From: Lichenostomus cassidix
Lineage: Eukaryota; Chordata; Aves; Passeriformes; Meliphagidae
Direction of reading: 5' to 3'
Length of the DNA: 64,000 nucleotides
NCBI GenBank assembly: GCA_008360975.2
Contig: CM039196.1
Coordinates: 9,962,263-10,026,262, forward strand
Position 1 is the stretch's first letter. Each line of letters begins with the position of its first letter. Shown piece after piece: positions 1-14,700 of this stretch. A program made the position numbers and the translations under genes. The notes beneath the pieces were generated by a model. That model was not told the DNA's origin. It ran no database searches and saw nothing but the letters and a program-made list of their open reading frames with translations.

Positions 1-113
1 TGGGGAGTGTCTTGGTTGTGCTCATTTGCTCTTCCAGTTCCACTGTCTGTGTTTGTGTCCATCTGCTTTGATGTGCTGGAATTTTGTGGTGTGTATTCAC
101 TCCTTTTCCCTGA

Positions 114-1638
<1,525 letters not shown>

Positions 1639-1710
1639 CAGCAGCCACCATCTGTCTCTGTCAGAGTTGGCCCAGTGGAAGAAATAAAAAGCTATTTTAC
1701 ACCTTCATGT
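1639..1710 (+). terminator. RPLP0: RPLP0 3' UTR and poly(A) signal
   Basis: A very short 3' UTR follows the TAA at 1636-1638. A canonical AATAAA lies at 1683-1688, followed by a T/G-rich stretch at about 1695-1715, so cleavage is expected near 1700-1710. A short 3' UTR is usual for highly expressed ribosomal protein genes. The exact cleavage base cannot be seen. Confidence 0.85.
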
Positions 1711-1879
1711 GTGCTTGCATCGATGGTGTGGTCTCCGTATCGCCTGGGGCTTGGGAAAGGTGTAACCCGAGGGGCCCCGTGCCCCAGGGCCATGGTTGTT
1801 CCTGGGGTCCAGACGCGGCGGGGGAGCGGTTGTGCCTCGGCCCTGGGTGTTGCATGGGAGCGGTTGTTCTCGGGGCCGC

Positions 1880-2480
1880 AGCGCAGCTCTCCCCAGCCGG
1901 AGCAGAGGCCTTGCCCGCAGCAGGTCTGGGCAGTGCCGCCTCCGCCCGCCCAATTCCCCCGCGCGGCGGGGCCGGAGCTCCCGGGACAGGCGGGCAGCGC
2001 CCATCGCGTGGCGCCGGGCCCGCCCCGGAAGCCGCTACCGGTTCCGGGGTCGCGGCGGAGCGATGGCGGCCGACACGCAGGTGAGTGCGGGACGGGCCGC
2101 GCAGGGCCCGGCCCGGGCAGGGGACGCCGGCGGGGGCTGCGCCCGGGCCGTTCCGAGTTCCGCTCCCGCCCCGCTGCGCCCTCGGCCCCGCTGCGGGGCC
2201 CGGTAGGCGCCCGAAGCCGCCCGGGGACGTGGCAGCCGGGGTGGGCCCCGCCGGAGCCGCCCGCACCGCGCTGTGCCCGGCCCGCGGGAAGGGGCCGCCG
2301 CCGCCGGGGAGCCGGAGCGGAGAGGGCACGGCGGGGCTCGTCCCGGTCGACGCCCGGCAGGAGCCGCGTCCCGCCCGGTTTCGGCCCCCTGGGTGGCTGC
2401 CCCCGGTGCGCACCGCCCGGCCGCGGCGTGACTGCTCCCTGTGCCCGGGCTGCCCGGGACCGCCGGCTTCACCCTGATGG
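1880..2480 (+). promoter_or_regulatory. GCN1: CpG island and GCN1 promoter/5' UTR
   Basis: The segment is very GC- and CpG-rich, in contrast to the AT-rich introns that follow, and it brackets the GCN1 start codon at 2063. No TATA box is visible. A CCGGAAGC motif at 2025-2032 fits an ETS-factor site. The start codon itself lies in ATGGCGGC, which resembles the core of YY1 sites that often overlap the starts of housekeeping genes. The transcription start is probably between about 1950 and 2050, but it cannot be fixed from sequence. The island begins within 200 bp of the RPLP0 cleavage site. Confidence 0.75.
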
Positions 2481-5400
2481 GCTTGGGATGTTCCCAGAGC
2501 AAATCCCAGTCTGCTCAGCATCAGGTCCTTCTACAAATATTGCCTTTGTCCTCTGTATTTGTTTGCAGCAGCATTACTGGTATGCTGGCTTTGTAATGCA
2601 TGTACATAAGCATCTTAATAAAAATAAAAAGCAAGTTGGTGAAGCCTGTCCCAGTGGCTCTTCTTGTGGAGGCTGGGTGGGTAGTCCAGATTTTGCAGTT
2701 TATGTAAGTCACTGAGATCCTGGTGAAGTCCTGTAGTAGTACACATAATTTAATTTTTCATTTCTAGATTTAGGATAATTTTAATACATTTTTCATGTCA
2801 GCACATTTCCCTGCTTGTGATTAAGCAGCATGAGTAAGTGCAGCTTGGTTTGAGTTTGCATATGATGGACTCATATAATTGAAAGGTTTGAAATAAGAGC
2901 AGGTCCCTAACAGCAGCTGGTTCTGTTGGTTCTGGTGGCAGTGATATTCATCATCCTTTGCAGCTCAACCCAGTCCTTGCTGTTCAGAGGTGCAGCCCTG
3001 CTTTCAGCCAGTTTTTAAGGGGAGCTGTGAGTGTGAAGTGGTCACAGGCACAGAGAGGCATGGATGGCCTTTAAATCTCAGGAAGCCACTGTTCGGGATT
3101 AACCTAGCATGTCAGCAAAAAGCTTCACTGAGAGCAGCTTTGAGGAGCTCTTTGAGAAAGACTGAAAAGGGAGGGAATAGTTTGGTTGAGTTTCTAAAGA
3201 CATGCTCATTTTCTGCCTTTCCAAAAGATGATGATATAAAGTTGCTCAGTTTAAGAGCTGAATTTCAAAAGCCTTTCCTAGAGAGCTGTTTTGTATAAAA
3301 GCAGAAAACCTGTGAGTGTAGGTCTCCCTGGGTTGTCTGCAGTTCAAGTCCCACTTTGGAACTGCCTGGACTTCAGGAGATAACATACAGGGCAAGGTTG
3401 TTTGGATTCTAGAAGTTACTATTTTTTGCCTTTAAAGGTCCTGTTCTCCAGGTTATGGGTCTTAGCTCTTACTCTGTTACTTTTAGAGTGTAAGGGTAGC
3501 TCCAAGCTACTGAGCATGGGAGCACAGGTTAGCAGAGAGCAGTCATTCCTCAGCCTTGGGGAAAGAGTTTCACAATGTGTGATGCACAGTGACCCTTTCC
3601 TCGGCATGTGAGAGGACAGATGGGCACTGAGAGGTCATGTTCAGCAAGTGACATGTTCTGCTTGCCCTGGTTTGTGTTCTGTGGGTTGATATCAAAGGCA
3701 ATCTGATGTTTTTTCTGCATTGTGGTTATAGATTTCTGACACACTGAAGCGGTTTGCAGTGAAAGTAACTACAGCCAGCGTGAAGGAGCGGAGAGAGATC
3801 CTCAGCGAGCTGGGAAAATGCATTTCTGGGAAAGGTAAAAGCTTGGGAGCACTGTTCTGATTAGCAGAGTGGAGGAAAATGTTAAAATGTTTTGTTTCAG
3901 AAGGCTGTGTGAGGGAGGGTTCTGGCAGTGTTTGGAGCCAGTACTCTGTCACAGGTTAATTCCAAGCATGGGTTTTGTGGGTAGTACAGAACCTCAGTTT
4001 TTGGCATATCTGCTTTTTCCAGTCAGTAGTTGTAGCACTGTGTATATTAGTTCTTCGTTAGTGTATTGGTCGAGTTTCTGTCATGACTCTTTGGCTGTTC
4101 TTTTAGTACTCACAGAATATTTAGATACACACATGTATAGAAAGAGGGAGAGTGGAAGATTTCAGATGGTCTTAACAAAACAGCTGAAACAATTCTTTTA
4201 AACTTCTCTAATTTTTTGAAGCGGCCAGTGTTTCATGCGTTCCAATTTTACCGTTACTTTTAAAAATATGCGTAAAAGGTATACAAAGAGCAAACTTTGA
4301 TTATTGCAAACAATTTCATAGAAGTGAGCAGTTTACTGATTCCAGTCATTAAGTGAATCATGTTTGCGTTAAAGATTAAAAGCTTGTTGATTTATGAACA
4401 ATTATTTGGAATTACCTTGTTACAGATCTTCCAGAGGGTGCAGTGAAAGGCCTTTGCAAACTCTTCTGCCTTACTCTGCATCGATATCGGTGAGTAAATT
4501 GGTGTGGAAAAGCTATATTGTTTAATCTACCAGTATTTGGTAGTTAAATTGTCCTGGAGCATCTGGAAATGTTAGCACGCAGTGTAGCAGAGATGTACAT
4601 GACACCAAAGGATGTTGTCTTGTAATTAGGTTCTCAGGGGAGGTTTGACATGAAAATGTTTTCCAACATTTGCCTTGCATTTCACCTTTAATTTTTTTAA
4701 TTAAAACTTCAATCCTGTGGTTCAGTTTGCAAGACTGAACACCCATGTCCTTGTGAAGCAAGGATGAACTGTCTTTTAGGTGCCTTTTAAACAATTTTAG
4801 GTGGGATTAAATTGTGGTCTGTTGCAGAGGAGCTGTTCAGAATCTGTTTCTTCTGCAGTCTGCCTGAGGGCCTCCACATAACTGCTGTCACTTGAGGAAG
4901 GGAATGGAGCTTTCTGTCAGAAACTTCTCCACTTTGTGGAACAGCAAGGATAAAAGTTACTAGACTGACTGCTGAAATGAGAAAGCAGAGCCCTTTGTGT
5001 GGTGCAGGGGTGGTAATGGTGCAATGAAGCAGGTTTAGAATGTTCATGATCCATGTTTGTCACCAGGGATGCGGCATCCCGCAGAGCCCTGCAGCTGGCC
5101 CTTCAGCAGCTCGCTGAGTCCCAGCCTGAGGCAACAGCAAAAAACCTACTGCACTCACTTCAGTCTTCAGGGATCGGCGGCAAGGCTGGAGTTCCCAGGT
5201 GAGGATGAGTGCCTTGTGTGAAAGCAGTTCTGAGTTGCTGGTAGTTTTCCTCCTGTGTTCACGAGTCTTCTGCTGCTGCATGGCAGAGGTGTTAAAAGCC
5301 TTTAGAGACAAAGCTGTTAATGCAGTTCAGATGTTCCTCTCTTACCTCTTCCATGTTGTCTGTCAAAGCAGAAGGAATATCCGGGTATAACTGCTGGTGG

Positions 5401-8400
5401 ATTGGGTCTGAGTTATGGTTTTGCCTTTGTTAAACTTCAAGTCTGGAGAGATGAGGAACAAACTCTTTCAAGAAACAGTCTCCAAAATTACTAGGAAAGG
5501 GGATTTCAGCTGCCTCTTGTGCCATTTGGAAGCTCTGACTGTCAAACCAGAGCTGAAACAAATGGCTTCTGGGGGCTGATTATTTCCTTTAAAAACTAGA
5601 CTTTAGCTGCATTTTTGTGTGATAAAATTGCCTGTCAGTCAGGTGCTGCTCTAACTTGGGCAAAGATGGGTCTGTAATGGTCTAGTAGGTGTAAGTTATG
5701 TCCTGGGAGGTGTAGATTTATCTTCCTCTCCCGTTTTACAACAGTAAGAGCAGTGGATCTGCAGCTCTGCTGGCACTCTCCTGGACATGCCTGCTTGTAC
5801 GCACTGTCTTTCCAACACCTGACAAGAGACAGGGAGAAACATGGAAAAAACTGGTAGGTTCTTTTTGGTTTGCAGAAATACCCCTTCACAGATAAGGACT
5901 TCATTTCTAACGTGTTGAAGTTGCTGAAATGTTGCAAATAATTCTGAATGTAACAGAAAACACCAAGTTAAAATCCAGGTTTAGAGGGGCATTTGGTGTA
6001 CTTTGATCTCTCCTGTTCCCTTAGAGAAAGAAGAAGGTGTATAAAACACGAGCGGGGCAGTCTTGCATCTGTGCAGTTGCCCTGCATACAGAGATGGCTA
6101 CTGGTGCCTCTGAGGTGCATCTGCAGCATGGCATGAAGTCCTTGTGCCTGCCTTGAAATATCTGTGTGTGCTACTCTGTCATACGTTGTCAAGGAGCTTT
6201 TGCCTTCCTTTCACTTCCTTTAACAACACAAATGTGCAACTGTGCTCATAGCACCTCAGGATATAGTTGGAACAGATTTTAAGGAAAGATGTAATCTGTT
6301 TTCAGTGTTTCCAAAACTGGTAGGCATGGTTCTGTACAGAGGTGCAGGGTGAAAGCAAAGGCAGCTTGTTGGAAGAACTCAGATGACCTAAAGGCTTAAG
6401 CAGATTTAGTTAATCATTGGCATTTGGCATGTCTTGTTTGATACGAGCTCTCTGAGAAGCACAAGTGCATGAAGGTTTTCTTGGCTGTTGGCCTTGGCAG
6501 GTGGAGGTTCAGTGTTTGCTCCTTTTGGAAGTCCTGGGAGGGTCTCACAAGCAGGCAGTGGATGGAGCCGTGAAGAAATTGAACAGGCTGTGGAAAGAGG
6601 TGATGTATACATAATGTGTCATATTCTATACCTGTTCTGGGTTCTGTGATGTTAATGTGCCTTGCTGTCTTTCTCTTCAGAACCAGGATCTGGTGGATCA
6701 GTACCTCTCTGTCATTCTTGGGCTTGAACCAAACCAGAGTTATGCTGCAATGCTGGGACTTGTGGTGCAGTTTTGCACAGCCCAGAAGGAGATGGATATT
6801 ATTAAACGATACAAGGTAAATATATTTTACAGCTTTTTTTGTTGGGGAATAAGAGGCATCACTTTTAACCATCAAGAAGGGACTGAATAGATGTCTTAGT
6901 GAGGCTGGTGCTTTGCATCTGCCCCTGGCTTCACTGTCTGTCAGTTCAGTAGTCCTGCACTTCTGACTGAGGCAGCTGGGGTGGATTTAGAGAGGAGGCT
7001 ATTTGGTGTTGCCTGTGCATTTCTGTGGATGTCTAACCTGCAGCTTTCTGCCTTGGCCCTGTTGTGAGCATGAAAGGCAGCATGTAGCTGTCAGTGTGGT
7101 TTGAGTGTTGGGCTCAGGCTAGAGCAGGGAGTGCTCGTCTCTGCTTGGCTGGCTCTTTGTGAGGGTGGAAGCAAAGCTTCCAGAGGAGGAGGAGGAGGTG
7201 GTGAAGGAGGAGGAGGAGAAGAAGGAGGATGTGTGTCCATCCTGGCACTTGAGCTGTGTACAGGTTGAGATGTGGCTGTAATCTGGTGTTTCTTCTTGTT
7301 CAGAGTGCTCTCCTGGATTTCTACTTGAAGACCATCCTTATGAGCAAGACAAAGCCTCAGAAGCATGTGCTGGTGAGACACAGTGTTAAAGCTGCTTGTG
7401 CTGTTTCCCATGGTCAGCATTGTCCAGTGCTGAGTGCCCTGTCCCCTTTGCAGGACAGCTGTTCTCCGCTCCTTCGCTACATGTCCCATGCCGAATTCAA
7501 GGACTCTGTTTTGCCAACCCTGCAGAAATCCCTGCTACGGAGTCCTGAGAATGTAATTGAAAGTGAGTCTGTCATCTCTCTGCATTGCTCTGTCAAAGAG
7601 CCTAAGTCCTTAGAGGTCTGGAGCTGTTGGGGCAGTGTCGCTCTGGACTATGCTTTTGGTCCCATGAGCGCAGGCAGGATTATCTGGCATCCAAGGGTTA
7701 GATGTGGAGAAACAACATGTGTGGTGTGATCCCAAGTGTCAGGGTATGTGATAGCTACTGTTTGCACCGAGGACAGAATTTCACAGCTGAGTGCTAAGAA
7801 TAATCCTGAATTATTCTGTCCATTGGGCATCAATTTAAGTAGGTTTTTTTTGTTCCTACTCCTTACTATGCTGTCTGCTCTTAATGTGAACTGTGGGGAA
7901 GAGTATTAAAATGCTAATGGCATATCACATTTTGTTAAGTAACCGTTTTATCTCTTCTGTCTTCAGCAATCTCTTGCTTGCTTGTATCTGTGAACCTGGA
8001 TCTCAGCCAGTATGCTCTAGACATTGTTAAAGGACTGGCCAGTAAGTATTCTCATTTCTGGAGGGAACGATGAATTCAGAATAAAGCTTTTTGCAACTTT
8101 CTGGCTGTACCTGTAACAGCATGATTGCTGGTGAAGAGCTTGTTTCAGGTGGGAGGGAGGATGATGCTGTAACTTGGAACTGGAATAGTTCACATGATGG
8201 TTCCAGAAGCTGCATTAAGCCGTGTGTAAAGATGATTGCTGATGTTGCTGATTTTATGGAGTTGTAAGGAACCCTTAGCATTGTGCATTATTTTCTAGGT
8301 CATCTGAAGTCCAACAGTGTGCAGCTGATGGATGAAGCAGTTGTGGCATTAAAGAACTTGGCTCGGCAGTGCAGCGATCCTTCGGCTGTGGAGTCGCTGG

Positions 8401-8702
8401 GAAGGCACCTTTTTGCCATCTTAGGGGGTGAGTAAATTGTGGTATAAGCAGTGGGCATGAATCAAGGTTTCACAGCCTCAAGGAGCTTTGTGTATAGTAT
8501 TTTCTGCTCTCTTTAGTTGCCTGTATGGAAGGGTTGGCTCAGCTTGGATCAGGGATAATGGGGCAAGCTTTTGTGTTTTGGAGAAGATTCTTGATGTAAC
8601 ACAGAGCTGTTGTCTGTAATCACCTGTCACCTTTGTGTTTCTTGTTGGCAGGCTCAGAGGGGAAGCTGACAGTTGTTGCTCAGAAGATGAGTGTCCTTTC
8701 AG
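2063..8702 (+). CDS. GCN1: GCN1 exons 1-12, residues 1-364 (N-terminal HEAT repeats)
   Basis: Exons: 2063-2080, 3732-3834, 4426-4489, 5067-5198, 5745-5853, 6501-6599, 6681-6815, 7304-7372, 7454-7562, 7967-8041, 8299-8427, 8652-8702. The translation is alpha-helical throughout, with paired-helix HEAT spacing. Landmarks are [15 protein letters not shown] (exon 2), [14 protein letters not shown] (exon 3), [19 protein letters not shown] (exon 4) and [20 protein letters not shown] (exon 9). In yeast Gcn1 the N-terminal part is needed for ribosome and Gcn20 binding; the same role is inferred here. Introns 6 and 8 are both exactly 81 bp, near the lower limit for vertebrate splicing. Exon 1 codes for only six residues and is followed by a 1.65 kb intron. 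Confidence 0.93.
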
Positions 8703-11700
8703 GTGAGGACAAAGCTGCTTCCCTGGTGGAAGAAATTGAACAGAAGGCTGAATGGAGGGGAGCTGTACCTCAGCCTTTGGGATTTCCTGCCTGTCACTCT
8801 AAATTGGCTGTAGTTGAAGCCACAGAGGGTGCTGGATACCACATACCAGTTCCTGTCTTTCTATTCAAAGAAAATAATTGTTTGGTAGGCCAAAAATTTT
8901 ATTCAAAGGAGATGACTTGTATCTAGAGTGAAAAGGAAGACACAGATCCGGCAGTGTGGTACGTGCTGGATGTGACATCCAGATGTAGTGACAAGAAAAA
9001 GAGATGTCTATGCAAGGATTGAAGTGTGAAGGGTCATTCTTGATTGGTTTTAGATGTTGTGCTGGTAGTTTGGGAACTACTGAGAGAATTCTGTCCTTTC
9101 AGGGATTGGCAGCCTTAGTCACCACGTGGTTTCTGGACCCTCCAGCCAAGCTCTCAGTGCAACTATGGCTGAGCTTTTCATCCCTTTTCTGCAACAAGAA
9201 GGTGAGACATTTTGCCTTTGTTCTGCGTTTGCCAAGCTGCTTTCATCTTGAGCAGGATTTTTACATGGGTATTCAGGATAAATCTGAATTCTTGCCTGCT
9301 GTGTTACAGAATCTGTTGTCTTGTTTTGATGAGCAGCCCCATGGAGACAGTGCTGTGCCTGTTAGGAGCACATGTGTTCTTTTCCTTCATCCTGATGTTG
9401 TTACCTGCTTTTCTGTTTTATGTTCTGTGCTTTCTGCAATTGCTGAACTGATGTGAGCTCTGTGTTTCTTCCCAGTCCATGAAGGCACATTGGTTCATGC
9501 AGTCTCTGTCCTGGCTCTTTGGTGTGCTCGGTTCACCACAGAAGTTCCTAAAAAGCTGGTAGAATGGCTAAAGAAAGCCTTCAGCCTTAAAACATCGACT
9601 TCAGCAGTGAGACATGCCTACCTGCAGTGCATGCTAGCCTCCTTCAAAGGTAAAACTGGGCAACTGTTAAAAACTCTTGGCTGTGGAGCTTAGGAGTAGA
9701 GATCTCAACCTTTGTACTTCCTGATATAAGCAGAGAGCTATGTGGATTGAGAGAGATTTTGTAAGGCAATGTCTGTTTACTGACCTCCATATTTTTCCTT
9801 AAACTCTTGCCTTCAGGTTTATAGAGATGGTTTGTCTCCTTGTATAACTAACATCACTGCCTATCATGCTTTCTTTCATACATCTCAAAGTAATTTTGAT
9901 AGCTTTATTTTTGTCTTACACTTAAATGGTAAGGTTTCTAGCTCAGGAGCCATGCTTTTGTTTTATACAGCATCCAGCACAGTGGGATCTTGGTCTCTGG
10001 CTTTGACTCTTGGAAACCTTAAAAAAAAAAAATTACTGTGTTTGAAATTAAGAACTTGAGAAAAATTATTCTCTTTTGGTGATCCTCTAGAGATTCATAT
10101 CTGTTAGTCCTGCCCACTTTGACTGCAGCATTTCATCCACATTTGTAGACCTCTGGGATTCCTTAACTTCTGAATGTTTGAAGTGAAACAGATGGTCATG
10201 ACTTGCCAGGAATTTGCGTTCCTTCTCTCAGGCAAGCATTAATCTTTGAAGTCAGACTTCCTGTGATTTGAAGTAACTCCTTTAATGTAACTGAATTAGC
10301 ATTTTCTTTTGCATCCCATGAACAGAAACTCATATTGAGCTGGGACTGTTCTGTCTGTGAGGAAAAGACTGAAGTGGTTGCCATTGAGCTTTTCATAGTT
10401 GCAGTTTAATGACAGTGATTGGCAAATCTGGGAGATTCAGAGTCATCCCAGTGTGTGTCTCATTCCTTTCCTTGTCTCATGGCAGCAGAAGAGCCATTGA
10501 TACCTGGGTTGTAAAGTGAGGACCCTGTTGTTTTGTAACATGTCTCTTTTGTCCCCTCAGGTGACACATTATTGCAGGGAATGGACTTGCTGCCCATGCT
10601 GATCCAGACAGTAGAAAAAGCAGCATCTCAAAGTACTCAGGTTCCCATGGTAACTGAAGGAGTTGCTGCAGCTTTGTTGATCTGCAGGATGTCTGTAATT
10701 GAGGGACAAACTGGTAAGGTCACAAAACATCTGGTGTAATCCAATATAAACAGGTTCTGAGGGTTAACACTTCTTCACAATGTGTGGGAGAGGCTATTCC
10801 TTAATCTGTGTATAGTTTCTGCACAGAGAATCATTGCTCTTCTATAAACCAGTGAAAGATTCATTCCCATCTCTCTCATTTATGTCCGTGAAGAATTCTT
10901 ACTCTTCCATGGCTTTGCAAATTCCACCTTCCATTCATTTAGGGTAATATTCCTCTTTATGGTGACAGATGTTCACCCAGACCTTACATGGTAGGATTTG
11001 ACTGATGCATTGAAAGTATTACTTGATTGTTATTTGGGCAGTGTTTTTACAAACCTTTGGAAAGCATAAGGACTGGAATTCTGTCTCTCATTAGAGGATA
11101 TTACAAGAGCTCTCTGAGTTCATACATCTGCGAGGATATAAAATCCAGGTGTGTTCTATTAAAGACAACACACCACTTTCCTTCTTTCCTTCACTTCTAG
11201 GAAGGTTTGCCCTATGAAAGATTAAAGTAAATCAGACTTTATATTTCACATGTGTAAGTCAGAGAAAGGTGTTTTTGTCAGCTGGTGTTTTTGGGGCATG
11301 TTTATAGTTGTGAGTGAGAGAAATGAGAGGCTTTAGAATTGAAGACAAGTCTAGAAGTAACTTGAGGGATTTCAGGAGACAGAATTCTACTGTATTTTAT
11401 GTGCACTGATGAGTTCTGACTTATTTTGAAACATCCTTGATGGACATCTGTTCTTTTCCTGTCAGAGTCAAAGCTGAGTGGTTTCTGGCAGCTGATTTTG
11501 GATGAGAAAAAACAAATTTTTACATCTGAGAAGTTTTTGCAGTCTGCGTCAGAGGAAGGTAAATTTGCAATTACTGTATATCCAGTTGCTGTTTAACTCT
11601 GTTTCTTAGCACTTGACATAACTGATGTTGTTATAACTGATGTTGTTAGTCCTGTTCTGTGATCCTTGGAGGATACAGTTTCAGATTAAAATGAGCTGTG

Positions 11701-14700
11701 TACTCTTCAGAGGTACATCTAGACTAGTTGTAGCTTAAGCTTGAAAATGAATTAATTTATTTGTTGATGAGCCTGAGTTATCACATATTTATTATTCCAA
11801 ATGATAAACAAATGGAAGGACCTTGTGGCAGCTGACAATCAGTACCCATTTCATTGCCACTGAAGCCATTTTGGCTCAGGAATTAACAGAACTGATGCAC
11901 TGAGCGTGGTGTTTATAATTTGCTTTGCTCTGTCGACTTAGACCAAAATAGGTCACACACAATGGTCAGGAAAATTGTCCTGGGATCCAGCTAACAACAT
12001 TTCAATGAAATCATGGTTCAGTTCCCAGTCTTGGCAGATCTGAGTTCGATTTGTCTCTAGCTTCAATGAGAAGATTATGTAGAGGCTCAGTTTGGGGAGC
12101 TATTTTAATGTGTCCTGCTTGCTGTTCATTTGTTTTCAGGTAAAAAAAACCTTCATGCTGTTTTAAATATTTGTCTTTTCCTGCAGCCATGTGTACAGTG
12201 CTGCAGCTGACAGAGCGCCTGCTCTTGGATCATGCACAGCGGCTGCCTGAAAGCAAAGTTCAGTACGTAGAGTGTGCTTGCTGTCCCCAATCTGTCTCTG
12301 ATCCCAGAGTGCCACTGTGGGCACTGGAGCGGGTGGGCTTGGGGCTTTGCACAGAGTGTTGAACTCTTGATGCCTTTGTGTCTGGTTTGTTGCAGAGCTG
12401 CCTCCCTGGCTAAGCCTGTGTGTCTCTGTTTGCAGGCAGTACCACCGTGCCCTGGTGGCTGTGCTGCTGAGCCGCACCTGGCACATCCGCAGACAGGCCC
12501 ACCAAACAGTGAAGAAGCTCTTGTCCTCTCTGGGAGGGTACAAGCTGGCCTATGGGCTCTTGGAGGAGCTCAAAGTGGTTCTCAGTTCCCATAAGGTGAG
12601 TAGCCAGCAAGTGTCTGCTCAGACAGATGTCTGAGTGCTGCCAGTCACCTCCCTGCCCTAGGTTTGCTGTTAGCATTGACATACAGCCTGATGTGAACAG
12701 GATTCAGCTCCAGATGATCTCCTGGAGTGCCACTTGTTACTGGGTTACTGCATATTATGGTATCAATGTCTGGGGTATGCCTAGTCTTCCCTACATGCAT
12801 AGAAAAGACATATTCAAAATGTTTTGGGGAAGAAGCTGTAGTTTTCCATGTCCTTTTATAATTTTAATTCAAATTTGATCTCTGCTGAAAGACCAAGTGC
12901 TTCGTTCCTTTCTTTGTATTTTGGTTCTTTGGCCCTGACTGCAGAAATTGGGCATACTCTTCCCGGTCAGCTGGCTCAATGTTTTTCAAAGTCTTTGCCA
13001 GAAGTGATCATTTTAGTTTTATTTTACACCAGCTTGCCCAATCTAGTATACTCCTTGTTCTTAATCTTTCTGTCATAGTCATCTCTGTGCTTTGGTTTTG
13101 CCATTGTCCTGTATCTCTTCTTTCCTTTGAAAACTTCAGGTTTTTGTTACTGACAGGGAGCTGATTGTTGGCATTCAGTCTGGTGTTAATGTGTGGAAGT
13201 GTGCTTAGGTCTCAGGAAGGTTTGGTGTTGTCCATTTAGATTCTGCCTCACGAGGTCCTGGTGACAGAGGCGGGAGAGCTGTCGGAGCTGGGAAGGACAT
13301 ACATTCCCCCTCGTGTGCTGCATGAGGCCCTCTGTGTCATCTCCAGTGTGGCAGGACTTGATGTGGACTCCTTTGAGCCAGAGAAACTGGCCCTGGAGAT
13401 GCTGCTGGTGAGCCATCATCCATCTGTAGGTAAGTACAGGGATGAGAGTCTCATGTCCAACATATGAAGTTTTATTGTACCTTTTTTTGTTGTGCCAGCA
13501 ACCTGCTTCATGTTTATTATGTTCATTTATTCTTCTTACCAGTGGCAGTGCAGCCAGGACTTTGGCCAGCCCTCCTCATCAAGATGAAGATAGATCCCAA
13601 AGACTTCATTACCAAACACCTGAATGACATCTTACCCAGAATCACCACCTACACTGCAGACAACCAGGTAATGAATTGCTTTCTTTGTGTTACTTTTGGG
13701 AGACACCTTGGAACAGGAGAGTTTCTGGAGGCGTTCAGTGCTAACTGGTGTATAAAGGAGATGTGTCTAACAGGTGGGGAAGAGGCAGGTTCAAAGAGAA
13801 TGTCTCTGGTGAAAAGGAGCTGAGATTTAAGAGAGAAAGAATGTACCAGCAACTGAGCAGAATTTTAGATAAGATTCAAATACCCACTGAACAATGAATT
13901 GGGGATTAGAATGTAATGGGGGCTGCCTCAGCAGGGTGTACTTCTTGGAGACAATTTTAAGGAATAGTGATTATGTTTTTTCCTTTATTTTCCTGACAGT
14001 CCTCTATGAATGCAGTGGGATCTCTCTCTCTGCTTTCACCTGCTAGAGTGCTCCCACAGCTCATCAGCACTATCTCAGCAACAATGGAGAATCCAGCTCT
14101 GTGCCAGGTTACTCGAGAGGAATTTGCCATCATGAAGACACCTGAGGGAGAACTGTATGACAAATCTATAATACAGAGGTAAGACTTCATAATTTCTTTG
14201 TGCACTTGGGGATTGATTGCAGTTGGTATCTTGCCAGTGGGTGACTGGATGTGTCAGATGCTCTTTCTGCACAAAGTTCTGGATTTTTATGCCTGTTCCG
14301 TAGCACAGAGCAGTGGTGATTCTTTCTACTTTTCCTTCTCAGTGCTCAACAGGATAGTATGAAAAAGGCTAACATGAAGAGGGAGAACAAAGCTTATTCC
14401 TTCAAGGAACAAATCATCGAGCTGGAGCTGAAGGAGGTGAGTTGATGGAAAAAGGAATGCCAGGCTGGTCAGAATCTTCACTGCAAGTTGTGTAGTGTTC
14501 TGTGGTTTCTGGCATATGTGTGTGTGCTGGTGGGAAAGATTCTCTGAACTACTTGGAATACTTCTATCTGTATGTGTTCCATTCTTTTAATAAAGATTGA
14601 CTTCTCTTTGCTCTGGGGAGGGTGACATACCATCCACTGTAAATGAACTGGACAGCACTTTTTAGTGATATAATTTGTGACCAATGTGGAGAAACTTACA

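Noticed and set aside
1675..2715. Long plus-strand open frame (346 codons) across the RPLP0-GCN1 boundary, and a 274-codon antisense frame at 1697-2521
   Set aside because: Both lie over a CpG island where stop codons are rare. They show Arg/Pro/Gly/Ala-biased composition with no domain, and the plus frame crosses the GCN1 start in another frame.
8633..8926. Open frame running from GCN1 exon 12 through its donor into the intron
   Set aside because: Homology to GCN1 stops at 8702, exactly at a good donor (gtgagg), and continues at 9103 in the right phase.
11764..11838. Candidate C/D box snoRNA in GCN1 intron 16 (TTGATGA near 11766 and CTGA near 11834)
   Set aside because: The C box lacks the purine at its first position, the closing stem is only about 3 bp, and no convincing D' box or guide sequence was seen.
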